DNA from: Mucor racemosus
Taxonomy: Eukaryota > Mucoromycota > Mucoromycetes > Mucorales > Mucoraceae
Direction of reading: 5' to 3'
Assembly (NCBI GenBank): GCA_027405735.1
Contig: JAPEHQ010000009.1
Span: forward strand, 1,178,001-1,242,000
DNA: 64,000 nt
The notes under the pieces: model-generated
Told to the model about the DNA's origin: nothing
Databases searched by the model: none
What the model saw: only the letters and a program-made list of their open reading frames with translations
Part shown: in pieces, positions 48,496-59,330 of the stretch
Position numbering within the stretch: position 1 is the stretch's first letter
Layout: the number at the start of each line of letters is the position of its first letter
Translations under genes and position numbers: made by a program

Positions 48496-48995
48496 TACGT
48501 TTCCAGTAGTATCAAAAATGTTTTATCAAAAGATACTAATATAAAAATACTCTGCTAAAAGATACATTTTACTAATTCACTGATGCTTCGTATTTATATG
48601 TTTTCTAGATAGTTATATAATTATTAATATTATTAATGAATTGCCGGGTATTGAGGTACTTGATATGATTTGGGAACAAATCATATACAATGGAATAATT
48701 TGTGGAATTGGGAATCTGTGATTGTTGTATCATTTGGATAAGATGTAGGATTGCTTATGTTTTATTGTTGTTGTCAAGTGTACTTGAATGTTCCTGATAG
48801 TCGCTGTTAATGCTAGTGGTTATGTATAACATTTAGTATGAGTTACTAAATGTCATGCCATGTTTGGATTTCAATAGTTGTTCCTGGATTTCTACATCTG
48901 GGTAAACTTCTGATATATCAATAAACATAAATATGACAATATGACCATGACTGAAACCTATTGCCGTCTTTTTATCCTCTTTGTTATATCAGAAT

Positions 48996-49160
48996 CTAGA
49001 TGTAGCGCTACAGTAGTTGTATTATCAGGATATTTTTATTGTTACACCATCAATAGCTATTGTATCACTTGATAAATCTCTTCTATATATAATCTCCTCA
49101 TTCTCTACATTGAATAAAACTACACATTTTACTCTTGTCTAATTCTTATTAGTTTTGGTA
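48996..49160 (+). repeat. Possible LTR fragment
   Basis: Contains TATATAATCTCC then TGAATAAAACTACAC about 35 bp later, the same box-plus-polyadenylation arrangement as the solo LTRs in this window, immediately before the CACTA-family sequence starts. Ends and target duplication could not be found. Confidence 0.3.
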
Positions 49161-49215
49161 AAACAGAAGCAACACACATAGAAAAGGATTTTTAAGGCTT
49201 TACATTGCTTAGCGC

Positions 49216-49648
49216 TGTGGAACAGGTAGAGATATTCACGGAAAAAAAAATATAAAAAAACAATAGGAATTCGACTAGATAACGTTAGGCTTTTATTATC
49301 AAGTAGAACTTAATTGACTCTTCTTTGAAAGGAAGATGTCCTTCTATTTATACACAATTTCTAATCTATATTATAAATCAATGAGAACAAATAGGAACAT
49401 GCAATTTCCATAATCTACCCGATATCTTTAGGTCCTGATTTTATCATGAATGAAATCAGGCCATATTGAATAATGGTGTATTTATGATTCAGGTCAATAA
49501 TCATAATTTGCTAGGATCCACATCTCGGTTATAAGATTACTTGCTGTATCAATCAGACATGTCAAATCAAAGTGATTCCTGATTTATCCCACCGGTAATT
49601 TAAGTTAGACACCAGATGAAATGGAGATCTAAATGGATGTAATCCACA
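49216..49648 (+). mobile_element. Solo LTR with 5-bp target duplication AGCGC
   Basis: 433 bp starting TGTGGAACAGG and ending GTAATCCACA (TGTGGA...TCCACA inverted ends), flanked by AGCGC at 49211-49215 and 49649-49653. The related transposon arm at about 1522-1530 is continuous across this site, confirming the insertion. Ends differ from the TGAT...ATCA solo LTRs, so it is another retrotransposon family. Confidence 0.88.
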
Positions 49649-50605
49649 AGCGCAATTAAAACCCTGCTAAATTGTACATTTCAGCCAATGTAAAAGCAGC
49701 ATTAGAGCGCATGAACCATAACCTAAACAGAATATGCAATATCTATTATCATACAATATACACTTTTCTACCAGAAAAACCGTCTGTCATATCATACATT
49801 CATTAAAAAATTGTAAAAGCGAGTCTGCAGAGCAACGCCGTAATTGAGCATAGCAAGATTTAACGGTTAAGTGTCTTATACTATGGTATATCTAAGTTTT
49901 AAAATAAAAAGCGCTTTTTTTTTTTTTACTTTTCTTATATTTAACCATGTACGGTCTGAAAATTCAGACTTTGTAGCGGACATTTTCGGGGCTCATTTTA
50001 CCCTTACCAACACTCATGATTTTGATCAAAAAACAGAAAAATCAAATTTTGATACCAAAATCAACGTTTAAATATACTACATTGTGAGAGAAAATTGTAG
50101 GCATAACTAATACGCATTTTATAAAACCTTAATATTAAAAGTTAAGTAATGAAACATAGCATTTTTGGCCCAAAAACGGATTTTTGATTAAAGGATTTTC
50201 ATGTAATATTTTGCAATAAAAACGTTTGTTATTTTTTATTGAGCAAATAGAGCGCTAAATTCTGAATATGTGTGTACTTTTTTTTCTATATAATTGGTAG
50301 TAGAATTAACTCTAAATTTGCAAAACCAGAAAAAAAAAATTAAAAAATGTCAAAATTGATGATCTGGACAAAAATAATTTTCTAAATTAATATTCCGCTT
50401 ATAAGCTTTGTAAGTATTAAAAATAAGAGATTTTATAATACTTGAGACTTTTTCTAGAATTTACGATGTTGTACCCACTTGATTCAAGCTTATTACTGTG
50501 AATCGTTATACATTTTAATATTGTATGGTAGTTTATTTAATGATAATATAGTTTTAATTTATAATTATTGCGCTAGAGATGATTTACATTAAGTTTTAGT
50601 CTTAC

Positions 50606-50840
50606 CTTTCTAATATCATAAACACGAACATGGCTATCACTGGAACTTATTGCCAACTTTTTATACTCCTTGTCCCAAGCCAATTTATTCAATGCTTTAC
50701 CAGAACCAACGTAATAAGAAGTACTACTTACAAATGGTTCCTCGGTATTTTCATTCAAATTCCATAGATTAAATTGACTTGTTCCATATACAGTAGTATC
50801 AAACGTATTATCAGCCCGCCTTATGATGATAAATGTCAAT
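50606..50840 (-). pseudogene. Captured dynein intermediate chain exon, open frame
   Basis: 235-bp segment with an AG acceptor (TGATTTTAG before 50840) and a GTAAGA donor after 50606. The open frame reads FDTTVYGTSQFNLWNLNEN, GSGKALNKLAWDKEYKKLA and SSSDSHVRVYDI, matching a C-terminal WD40 blade of cytoplasmic dynein 1 intermediate chain. It lies within a CACTA-type transposon with no other dynein exons on either side for kilobases, so it is a captured fragment rather than a gene. Frame conservation, compared with the broken copy at 22086-22314, suggests more recent capture or less decay. It could be spliced into a host transcript when the element inserts in a gene. Confidence 0.8.
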
Positions 50841-52703
50841 CTAAAATCAGAAACATCCCATTGTCATTGTTATAAGCTATGAAAAGCTTGGTTTTTTAAT
50901 AATACAGCAATTAAATAAAAAAACAAGATAATACTAATAGCATATGATGAGTATTTAAAATTTAAGTAAGCTTGATGAAGTATGCTTTAAGCCCTTTTAA
51001 AAATCCTGAGGCAAACACAACGTCTTGGTCCTGTAATTTCTATCCATCAAAATGTTGCGATTTCCATTACACAATGAATGCACCTTTTATCAATCTTGAC
51101 CTCGATGATGTACATTGGGTATCAGTTTTTTACCAGCTGTATTTTATCTGATTCATTAATATTCTTCAGTCATATTAAAAGATGATTTGTAGCATTACCA
51201 AAAAAAAAAAAAGAATAAATGCTTCAAGAGTTTTCTGCATATCAAGTTATGCAATTAGGTAGCAATGATTGCACTTAGCTATGATTTTTGAACCTATTGA
51301 TGTTAATCAAAATAATTAATACTTTCATTCAAAAGTAAGCTTTGCTTTATACATTTCCATTCTCACACACTATAAATGACATTGAATTTATTCAATCAAT
51401 CAACTTCATCTTGATTCGATACATTTGACAATTGAATGCCTAAATTACATTTGAGCCATGAGGTAATCGCGACAAAAATATCTCGTACAGGTCGACAAAG
51501 CATCACAATTTAGATCATTTTTTTGTGTTTATAGATATGAGCTCTGTCATACATTTATAGATTTTTCCATGAACCATATTTATCTTTTTAATTCAACTAA
51601 AATACTGTACACTGACCGCCAACGTCGTACTTGATAAAATTTCTTACTTTATTGCGAGTCAATACAATTAATTTGATGCTAGTTTAGCATCAGCAGCAAT
51701 TAAATCAGATAAATTTGAGGCTAGACAACCCCTTTTAATAGTTTTGCATACCATGAGCTAATAATGAACCGTTTTTATTGATGTGTGAATTAACGATGGT
51801 GAGTTAACTCTAATGGACGAACGAGTCGATTAGCAGTATTATAAACGAAATATTAAAACCAAATATAGTAATTGAATGAGCAAGCGATGATAAACTATGT
51901 AAAGTAGCATGATTGAATTTTTTCAAGCGTTTTGAACTGAATACGTCTTTAATTTTAATCCAATATTATGAAAAATGATTTATTCGTTTTAGTGGAAAAC
52001 TCGATTTTTTAGTGGACACTTTTCACTCTCCAGACGATACCACTAAATCGAAACAAATATTTTTTAGAAATTAAATAGATTAACATGAATTTATTCATTC
52101 ATTAATTCATTCATACCAACTAAATAATACTATTCATATTTTTATAATTACCAGTTTTTCTGCAGGTAGATATCGACTTTAGACCAAAAAAGCATTGATT
52201 ATAACGTAGATGGTGGAACAAAATAACTAAACCTTGGACGCTTTTTTTGTTCGAGAAAAATATTATAGCGCGCTCTAACATTATCAGTAGTTAGTAATTT
52301 ATTTCCAAATAAACAATAGAAAAAACATCATGTACTTCTACCTGCTACTTGATTTCAGTTTATAAAAAAAATGGTCTTTTTGTTACTACAGGTTTAAACA
52401 TAAATAAAAGAGCTGAGGAAAGAGTGGGGAAAAACTCTTTCAAATCCCAACTTTCAAATTGATGTATCTCGTCAATAATAAGGCAATTCTATTGAATCAG
52501 AGTAGCTCATATCTGCTTTAAACCATTCAAATTATTTTCGTTATTAATTATATTATGATTGAAATACTTTAGTAAATTGACTAAAAAAACCTTGATCTTA
52601 TTGCTTTTTTGTCCATCTGGGCTACCTAATCTGCATAAATGTTTTTATTCTGCTCATCTCTGTAGATCACTATGCCCATGAAAAGCATAGTTCGGCCGTA
52701 GTG

Positions 52704-52798
52704 ATACAATCACAATAGCTATATAAACCCACATTTAATTCATTCTAATAAACAGTGATTCTTACGTTGATTTTATTTTACAAAGTCTCAATAAATCA
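52704..52798 (+). repeat. 3' part of an LTR adjoining the CACTA terminus
   Basis: Contains CTATATAAACCCACA, ATTCTAATAAACAG and ends AATAAATCA, closely matching the 3' third of the solo LTR at 53865-54177 (inverted). The CACTA end at 52703 cuts it, so the transposon probably inserted into this LTR; the 5' part is missing from this side. Confidence 0.6.
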
Positions 52799-53698
52799 GG
52801 AGCGTTTGGTATTACGAATTTATGAAATAAAACCAAAGCATTTTGCATGCTATTATTTTTGCTCATTTTTAATATTTTTGAGCGCATTTTTTATTATTCG
52901 TAAGCACATTTTTCTATTATTTGTGAGCATATTTTTGACTATTTTTTTTGAAACTATACGTTCCTTTTTTAAGTACATGGATGTACTCATATAAGCCATT
53001 TCTTTGGATGCGCTTGCATGAGTGCATCACTGGCGTTATCCTAGCTGCAGTAAAATGTAAAATAAAAAGCTTTGAAAAAGATACAGTTTAAATCCTTCTT
53101 TATTCCAATAATGGATCGTGTGCAATAGGTCTATATTTCTACTCTATTTATATTAGTTGTGATTTTGTTATACTGTATCTGGGAGTTGCACCGTAACTGT
53201 CAGTGATCTATCAGAATTAGGAATAACGGAATTACCAACTTAGGACATCTGTCAAACCATGATGTTTAACATGCGAATCAGACAATGCTGCATTCCATAC
53301 ATATATCATCATGCTACTTATTAAATGATTAAAGCATGATTCCATTGTCTTGATGCAATATCCATATGTTTATTCTTTTTGGCAAATCAATTAGTTTGTT
53401 TGTGATTTTAGAGTTTATATTGAGCTTCTTGATTTACATAATCAAGGCGGTATTTTAATGCCTGTTTTTGGCATATTTGTTAATGATCCGCATAGAGCAA
53501 TCCTTACTTTGGTCTATGTGTTTCTTCAGTTTATTTTATGAATCAATTTGCTTTGTTTATGATTCGGTCTATTTTATTATATGTTAAATCACTAATACTT
53601 TCTGTATTTACTGTTAAATTTATGTTATCTCTATTTGAATATTAGAGCGTGGTTTTATGTGAGATAACATTTAATTTCTTATGTGGGGAAATTGTATC
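52799..53698. other. Intergenic, no gene seen
   Basis: AT-rich sequence between repeats. The 79-codon frame at 52755-52994 starts inside the LTR fragment and has only low-complexity Phe/Ile/Leu content. Confidence 0.45.
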
Positions 53699-54870
53699 TT
53701 AGTTCAGCACACTAGCTTGTTGATTAGCACATCCATTTCGGATAAGGGTATACAAAGGGAAAATTGAAGCTAGAATTGAAGGTAACTCTTTGTACACATT
53801 TTTGAGGATATCTCGACGAAAAATCAATATTTTGAAAAAAAAACTAGATTGGATCCGAGGGAGCTGATTTATCGAGACTTTGTAAATTAAAATCAACGTA
53901 AGAAGTACCGTTTATTAGAATGAATTAAATATGGGTTTATATAGTTACTGGAATTGTGTGATAAGATCTAATGGACAGGGATCCATTAGATGTGACAATA
54001 GATATTATTATTAATGTGTATGGATATAATATGTTATGTTTCAGTGGTAATATTGCTATAAGTTGTGTTTCATTATTAGTTCCTAGATGACAGGAACCAT
54101 CTACTACTGGATAGATAAGATCTGCTAGATATGCCGGAGATCTTCTATATATCGAATGTTGTGATTCTGATAGATCAGGAGCTTTACAAAGTCAATGGCA
54201 TGAATATGAAAAAATAATACTGTCCAATATAACAAAAATTTTGAAATTTACTATAAAAATGTCCAAAATATAAAAAGAATATAAAAGTATTTAGAATTTC
54301 TTTATACTGACGTATATTATAAATCACTTTAAAGCAAGTAAGCTTTATTATTAGGAAGTGTTAGCATAGCTTGTTTCTTCGTAGTGATATGGAGGTTCAA
54401 AGTTTTTAATTTTCAGCAACGAAATATCTGTAAATATCTGAAACATTAGCATTAAACAAATCATATCAGCTGCAAAAAAGTAGGATATTTTTAGATACTC
54501 GTTTTTAGGTTAAAGTCGAACATTTCAGGTACATTGACATATAACTTTTTCTTGGTGTTAGTTAGTGAAAAAAAAAAGTTGAGCAGAAATGAAAAATCGG
54601 ACCCAGTTTTTAATAGATTTTACGTATTTCTGAGACTTTTGTGAGATATAAAATACTTTCAGGAACAGGCAACGAAATACGACCAATTCATATCTATTTG
54701 CAGTGTTTATGATATATTCTAAAAGAAGTTCTTTAGAAGCTAGCTATTAGAAAAAGTGGGGTGTTCTGTTTTTGAAGATTAGCAATTCTTACATTCAACT
54801 TTTCTCAGATATATAGACTCTTTCAGCGTTATATGTACAAAATTTCGACAGTTGTATTTAATAATTAAAC
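53699..54870 (-). repeat. Family B dispersed repeat, inverted copy with solo LTR
   Basis: Reverse complement of parts of 17930-19428, for example the GGGTATACAAAGGGAAAATTG block near 53746 and the AAAGTTGAGCAGAAATGAAA block near 54575. Interrupted at 53865-54177 by a solo LTR. Confidence 0.65.
53865..54177 (-). mobile_element. Solo LTR with 5-bp target duplication GGAGC
   Basis: 313 bp; on the minus strand it starts TGATCTATC and ends GATAAATCA, with GGAGC on both sides (53860-53864 and 54178-54182). It has TATATAAACCC and AATAAACG in the same order as the LTR at 25012-25349. Insertion into a family B repeat mirrors that copy. Confidence 0.88.
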
Positions 54871-55617
54871 TGTTTGTGCACTATATAGGAATTTTGTTCA
54901 TAGATTCACATTCATGTATAAAATAATATTATACATTCCAATGTATGCTATGCATTTATTCGTCGAGATATTATTACAGGATATTAAAATTATACGTAAG
55001 AAAAATGAGCATAAAAAAGAAGGCAATAGCCGTTTAGGTTATGCATGGTTGGCTAAGGGTAGTCGGAAAATGATTCCATCGATTTTATATATACATGCGA
55101 GCATGTCTTTCTAAATCTTGGCAATTTGGGCAAGCACAAAATGATGAATAGCTAAAAAAAAATTAGCGAACATGCCAATCGAATAATAACCTATTAACGG
55201 GCAATTTAAGCAAGCCAAAGCAGAACAAGACTTGCTCGCTCGCTTGTGTTTGCATCGCTCAATTGCTATCCCTAATTAAACCTGCCATGTCGTCCAGGAA
55301 TCTATTGATAAAGCTGGTGTAGAAAATTGCACAAACCCAACGAAACTTTTCTGCATCATGCATCCAAGGTGACAGCTTTCAAACCTCTACAAAATGTACC
55401 GTATGCTATTTGAAGATGAACTGAAGTGTATATTTCGCCATTTATCGTATGTAGATAAATTATATATCTTTGAAGCCTCTTTGGGCGAATATGAAATGAA
55501 CCATTTATCTGATACAAGTTTTCTTTTTATGTGTATTTTAGAAATTATAAACACGTAAACAAACAAATGTTTTTACATTTATTACCATAATATAATTAAT
55601 TCACATGTACTAAAATA
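54871..55617. other. Intergenic, no gene seen
   Basis: Ends in the 3' UTR of the FANCA-like gene. A GGGCAA-TTT-GCAAGC motif is repeated near 55125 and 55198. No coding segment recognised. Confidence 0.45.
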
Positions 55618-57561
55618 TCATTTAGCCTTTTTCTTTTGTTCCTGTACAAAAGTCTTGTACATATCATCCGGAATCTTATTCATCTTTTTCAGAGCTACAA
55701 TCAGATTATTGCGAGCCTCCATATTTTCTCCTTTCCAAGCCAATAATTTTGGTAAGAATGTGGCCATAAACCATTGCTTTCTGAATACATGAGAATGAAG
55801 TAGAGACGCTGGCACAGTGTTGCCCTTCTTTATAAATTGATCAATGATCTCTCCTATTTCATCTGATACAGAAAATGTTTCAGTAATGCTGTCTGATTGC
55901 AGAGGAGCTCCCAACGATGAAGGATAGCTCTTTAAATGATGATTTAGCTATAGATGTATATTAAATGAGTATTAGTATACACAAAATGCTTTTCAGGTAT
56001 TATTTTTTTACCCCTAGTTCCAATAATCGCTTACGAACACTCGATATATAAAATTGTGCATTAGGAATAGTTGTGTAATTCGCCAACGCTCTTCCGTGTA
56101 TTTGAAGGATGCTAGGTAGTTCGTATAGTGTCATTTGCTGCAATATTTTGATGAATACCACACTGGTTCGTTTATCTAATATACTTGAACTTCGTTTAAT
56201 AAATGTAGCCTACAAAATGTGAGTATTTAGAAGCATTCAATTGTAATGAAACAACATGTAATACCTCAAACCAACTAGCGTATGTGTACCCTACAGATGT
56301 GTGCATATGTTCCAAGGCAATCTGAGCCAATGCCAAAATAACACCCAATTCGCTAGATTCATCTCGTTCCAGTGATCGCTTAACAGCATTATTTATCGCT
56401 TCAACGATATCAAAAATGCGCAAAACATCTAGGCCTGACGCAGTTAAATCTTTGCAGGCTGTAAAATAAGAATAAAACAAGATAGAAATGTCCATGACCT
56501 CTGATCCCTACACATTGCAAGCAATAGTTTTAGTCACTTATGCAGTTTCACTCATACATAAATACTCACATTTTCAAGACTAGATCCCACTGATGCGATA
56601 TGAGACACAAAATCTGTTAAAACAAGTTTGGATTGTATATTGAATTCAAAAAACCATTGCGAAATCAATAGAAAAACAGGCTTTTTAGCAAGAAAAGAAT
56701 CGTATTGTTTTGTTTGTGTATGTCTAGTGTTGAATAGGAACTGCTTGACATGTCTCAATTGTCGATAAAAGCATTTGTTGAGGTTTTCGTCATCGTCTTT
56801 GGGACAGATCTTGTGAAGGCTCATTAGTCGGATTAAAATAGTTTTCAACTCTTCAGGAACCATTGATCTAGCGTAATAGGCCAAAATAAACTGTAGTCGT
56901 CGAGCATTGTTTGTTTTCATAAAGGTGGTCCAGCTTGTCAATTGTTTACCATCTATGTTGAAGAATTCGTCTAATATCTCATCTGTCATGTAGGGTATAT
57001 AAGCTGCATGTTCAAATATTAGACAATAATAATTACATATGTTACACTTTGATATTACCTTCTGCAATTACTTCATCATGATTTATCAATTCATACAATG
57101 TTTCATCCAGATTTTGTACATGCTGTAATATTGATGATAAACTTAAAGCCAATATTTTTAAGCGACTAAATAGCTTATAATAATACTCAAGTAAGCGAAC
57201 GCTATTCACTGCTTGCTCACCGAGTATCTGGTTGAATTGCTTTGATGAAAACGTAACATTTCTATACATGTATGTGATTTCCTTTGCAAATTGATCCAAT
57301 TTCGCATTTGCCTGTATAATAATCTGAATAAGTATTTCTGTTGCATTTTAAAAGCATTTATATTACATCTTTTGTGTTGTATAAAAACTGTAAAAATTTG
57401 TTGGCTACATCCTCTGTTGTAAGTGCAATTGTCGAGTGTTTTTCAACACTATCTTTCTCTTTACATTGTCTTTTTGAATGACCTTTTGTTAAATTCCATT
57501 GTAACTGATCTTCTTGAGGCTTTAAAAGTATTCTTTTTCGTGTAGCAGGAATAAAAGGCAT
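55618..57561 (-). CDS. FANCA N-terminal-like protein (Fanconi anaemia core complex)
   Basis: Six exons (57561-57367, 57311-57059, 57003-56570, 56507-56265, 56209-56012, 55947-55618) give 550 residues; introns are 54-64 nt. The C-terminal third matches vertebrate FANCA around its residues 480-690: YASWFEATF, QIHGRALANYTTIPNAQF, VRKRLLELG, IIDQFIKKGNTVPASLLHS, VFRKQWFMATFLPKLL and ALKKMNKIPDDMY. Upstream exons are helix-rich without catalytic motifs, as in FANCA. The protein stops at a KKKAK tail just after this block, so the C-terminal half of metazoan FANCA is absent. FANCA acts in the nuclear core complex that monoubiquitinates FANCD2 in interstrand-crosslink repair. The start is uncertain: the ATG at 57561 (MPFIPATRKRILLKP, basic, nuclear-signal-like) is the first that is in frame, but an exon upstream (57748-57614) cannot be excluded. 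Confidence 0.7.
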
Positions 57562-57804
57562 GAACAAAAAGGTGTTTTACTCTTTTGTTGGATATCGAAA
57601 TAGTGTTTTGCTGCTACAGATTTTTCAACTCGCGAAGCAGTTTGCACAGTCTCGATTCCTCACTCACAAAGTTCACAACAGCAAGAGATACGTTATACAC
57701 AAAGCCAACAACTGATAAAGTTTTGTACAATGCATCTTTTTTATTCATAATTTGTAATTCTTTCCCGGAAAATATGATAATTAGCTAGCTGAAAGAAACA
57801 AATA

Positions 57805-58053
57805 CTAATCATCAGCAACAACATTTACCGTCGTACGAATGGCATTTGTTGGATCAAGAGGTCGATGGACTTGGAGAGGTGTTTGCATGCGTCTTGAAGA
57901 AAAAGAAGGAGCATGTGAAGCATAATCCACTGTAATGAAGAAATCTTTATTGAACCATTTAGTCTTTTGCTCGTTTTTTATCACTATCAAACCATTATTT
58001 ACAAAAAGTAAGGTTGAAATAACACTAAACATAAACAATTTAATTACAAACAT
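57805..58053 (-). CDS. Small membrane-anchored protein, unidentified
   Basis: An 82-codon frame with Mucorales-like AT-ending codons. It has an N-terminal hydrophobic helix (LFMFSVISTLLFVNNGLIVI) followed by a soluble part: WFNKDFFITVDYASHAPSF, RRMQTPLQVHRPLDPTNAIR, ending VVADD. The 3' structure is ambiguous. A GTAAAT donor at 57828 with acceptors at 57789 or 57785 would replace the last eight residues and extend the frame to 57741 or, in phase, to 57614 through a second hydrophobic stretch (VVGFVYNVSLAVVNFV). The introns implied (40 or 44 nt) are shorter than any other here. I do not recognise the family. It sits between the BRL1-like and FANCA-like genes on the same strand. Confidence 0.4.
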   Translation of the reverse strand: MFVIKLFMFSVISTLLFVNNGLIVIKNEQKTKWFNKDFFITVDYASHAPSFSSRRMQTPLQVHRPLDPTNAIRTTVNVVADD

Positions 58054-58574
58054 TTTATAAAAAGAGAGAAAAGTAGATATAATCATATATAGATCAACTT
58101 TTGAACCAGAAAAAATAGATAAAATGTCATTTGATAGTAGTGAATGACTGGAATTTATGCAATTCAATTTTGAAGAGTGTTGCCATGAACACCAAACATA
58201 TTATTACAAACCTACTCATGTCTATGAATGCCATGCATTATCACAGTAATATATTGATACGTTTCATATTTTATTGAAATACATGTTTTATTTGAGATAA
58301 ATCTATCATTTTTATTGATTTTAGAAAAAAAAAATCGTAAATAAATATATACATATATCTTGTTTACCGTCAAAAAGATTTAAATTTGCATACACAAAAA
58401 ACAATATAAAAAATATGATTAGAAAAGCTAGCATTCAATGAGTGATTTTTGCTAATGTATATCTTATAAGGTTACGTCGTTTCAAGGCTTAAAAAACTCT
58501 TTGAAAACCAACACTACGTTCAGGGTATAGCGAGTGAAACCTCCCCTCCTCCCTCCCATCTTTTTTTTTTCTTT

Positions 58575-59330
58575 CTATAACGCTATCAAACTCGAGATAA
58601 TAAAAAAGCCAAATAGTAACAAGCAAATGATCAACTAGATAAAGCTACCGTTAATATAAATTCTTAATTTTTTAATAATACATACCATTGCCTTTAAACT
58701 AAGTGGCTCAACAAATCCATTCATCACTTCCCCAAACACCTGCGCTGCAATTTTAGTTTTTCCTACAGTTTGCGGTTGAAATTGCCTACATGTAATACAG
58801 GAATTAAGGCTGATATATAGATTTCAAGTAAATATCAGTGTATATAATAATAAAAAAAAAGGATATCTGTCCCACTCATCACAATATGATTGCCATATAG
58901 CACCCTTTAATTCCGGTCCACAATTGTGATTTACGTAATTTTTATGGCATAAATGTGCTTTCTCTGCCAACTCTATTTCGAAATTATGTAAGCAAATATT
59001 CGTTCGACTCTTTTGTGAGAATCATACCGTCTATTTCGAAAAAATAGCGTGCTTGAATCTCGGATGTAAATGATTGTAATATTCGCAATAGCACGTATAA
59101 TAAAATGGATATTCCTATAGAATGAAACACAACTCTTGTATAACTGTTTGAAATATCAATTTAAAAAAGAGTTTTTTTTTGTATTTTTCTATTTAAACAA
59201 ACCTTCCAAATATAATAGGGGCATCTGGTGATGTGAAAAACTTGTTGAACCGTTGAAATCCAAGTTGATTTTCTCTTGATTCATGTTGAATTCTACGCCT
59301 TTTTGCCGGACGTTTTTCTTGAACAGACAT
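58575..59330 (-). CDS. BRL1: BRL1/BRR6-like nuclear envelope membrane protein
   Basis: Five exons (59330-59203, 59143-59028, 58972-58867, 58791-58686, 58634-58575) give 171 residues. The N-terminus is basic (KRPAKRRR). One TM helix lies at about 50-66 (IGISILLYVLL) and a second ends the chain (IICLLLFGFFIISSLIAL). Between them is the disulphide-linked lumenal domain of the Brl1/Brr6 family: CHKNYVNHNCGPEL, then CDEWDRC, then VFGEVMNGFVEPLSLKAM, matching the C..NY..N.C.P, C..W..C and (I/V)NGFIEP positions of yeast Brl1. These proteins act at the inner nuclear membrane in nuclear pore insertion and lipid homeostasis. Three introns are GT-AG. The third is AT-AC (58866-58792); if it used the nearby AG instead, the frame would survive but the conserved fourth cysteine would be lost. 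It is shorter than yeast Brl1 (471 residues), mostly through a small N-terminus. It is divergent from the RGD2-like gene (268 bp apart). Confidence 0.85.
58792..58866 (-). other. U12-type AT-AC intron in the BRL1-like gene
   Basis: 75-nt intron. The 5' splice site reads ATATCCTTT, identical to the U12 consensus. The branch region reads CCTTAAT, fitting the U12 branch motif, with the branch A about 12-13 nt from the terminal AC. No GT donor consistent with the frame exists nearby. AT-AC splicing joins AG with ATGTAGGCA to give ..DRCRQ.. and retains the Cys that pairs in the Brl1/Brr6 CxxWxxC motif. Confidence 0.85.

Larger units (their letters stand above)
49161..52703 (-). mobile_element. CACTA-family copy with intact-looking dynein exon
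   Basis: Read on the minus strand it begins CACTACGGCCGAACTATGC at 52703, passes subterminal GGGCAT/TGCATAAA words, about 1.8 kb of unique filler, the dynein exon (50840-50606), and then the arm repeat to about 49161, where it is truncated. Homology with 19685-23035 is in opposite orientation. It is interrupted by a solo LTR (49216-49648). No transposase frame exists in it. Its 52703 end sits inside an LTR-like sequence (52704-52798). Confidence 0.7.

Noticed and set aside
57562..57567. Two-residue longer start of the FANCA-like ORF
   Set aside because: It begins with TTG; the first true ATG in frame is at 57561.
57931..58003. GT-AG intron in the small membrane ORF (GTAAAT to CATTACAG)
   Set aside because: Removing it shifts the frame to one with poorer codon choice that stops at 57825; the unspliced frame is continuous and AT3-rich.
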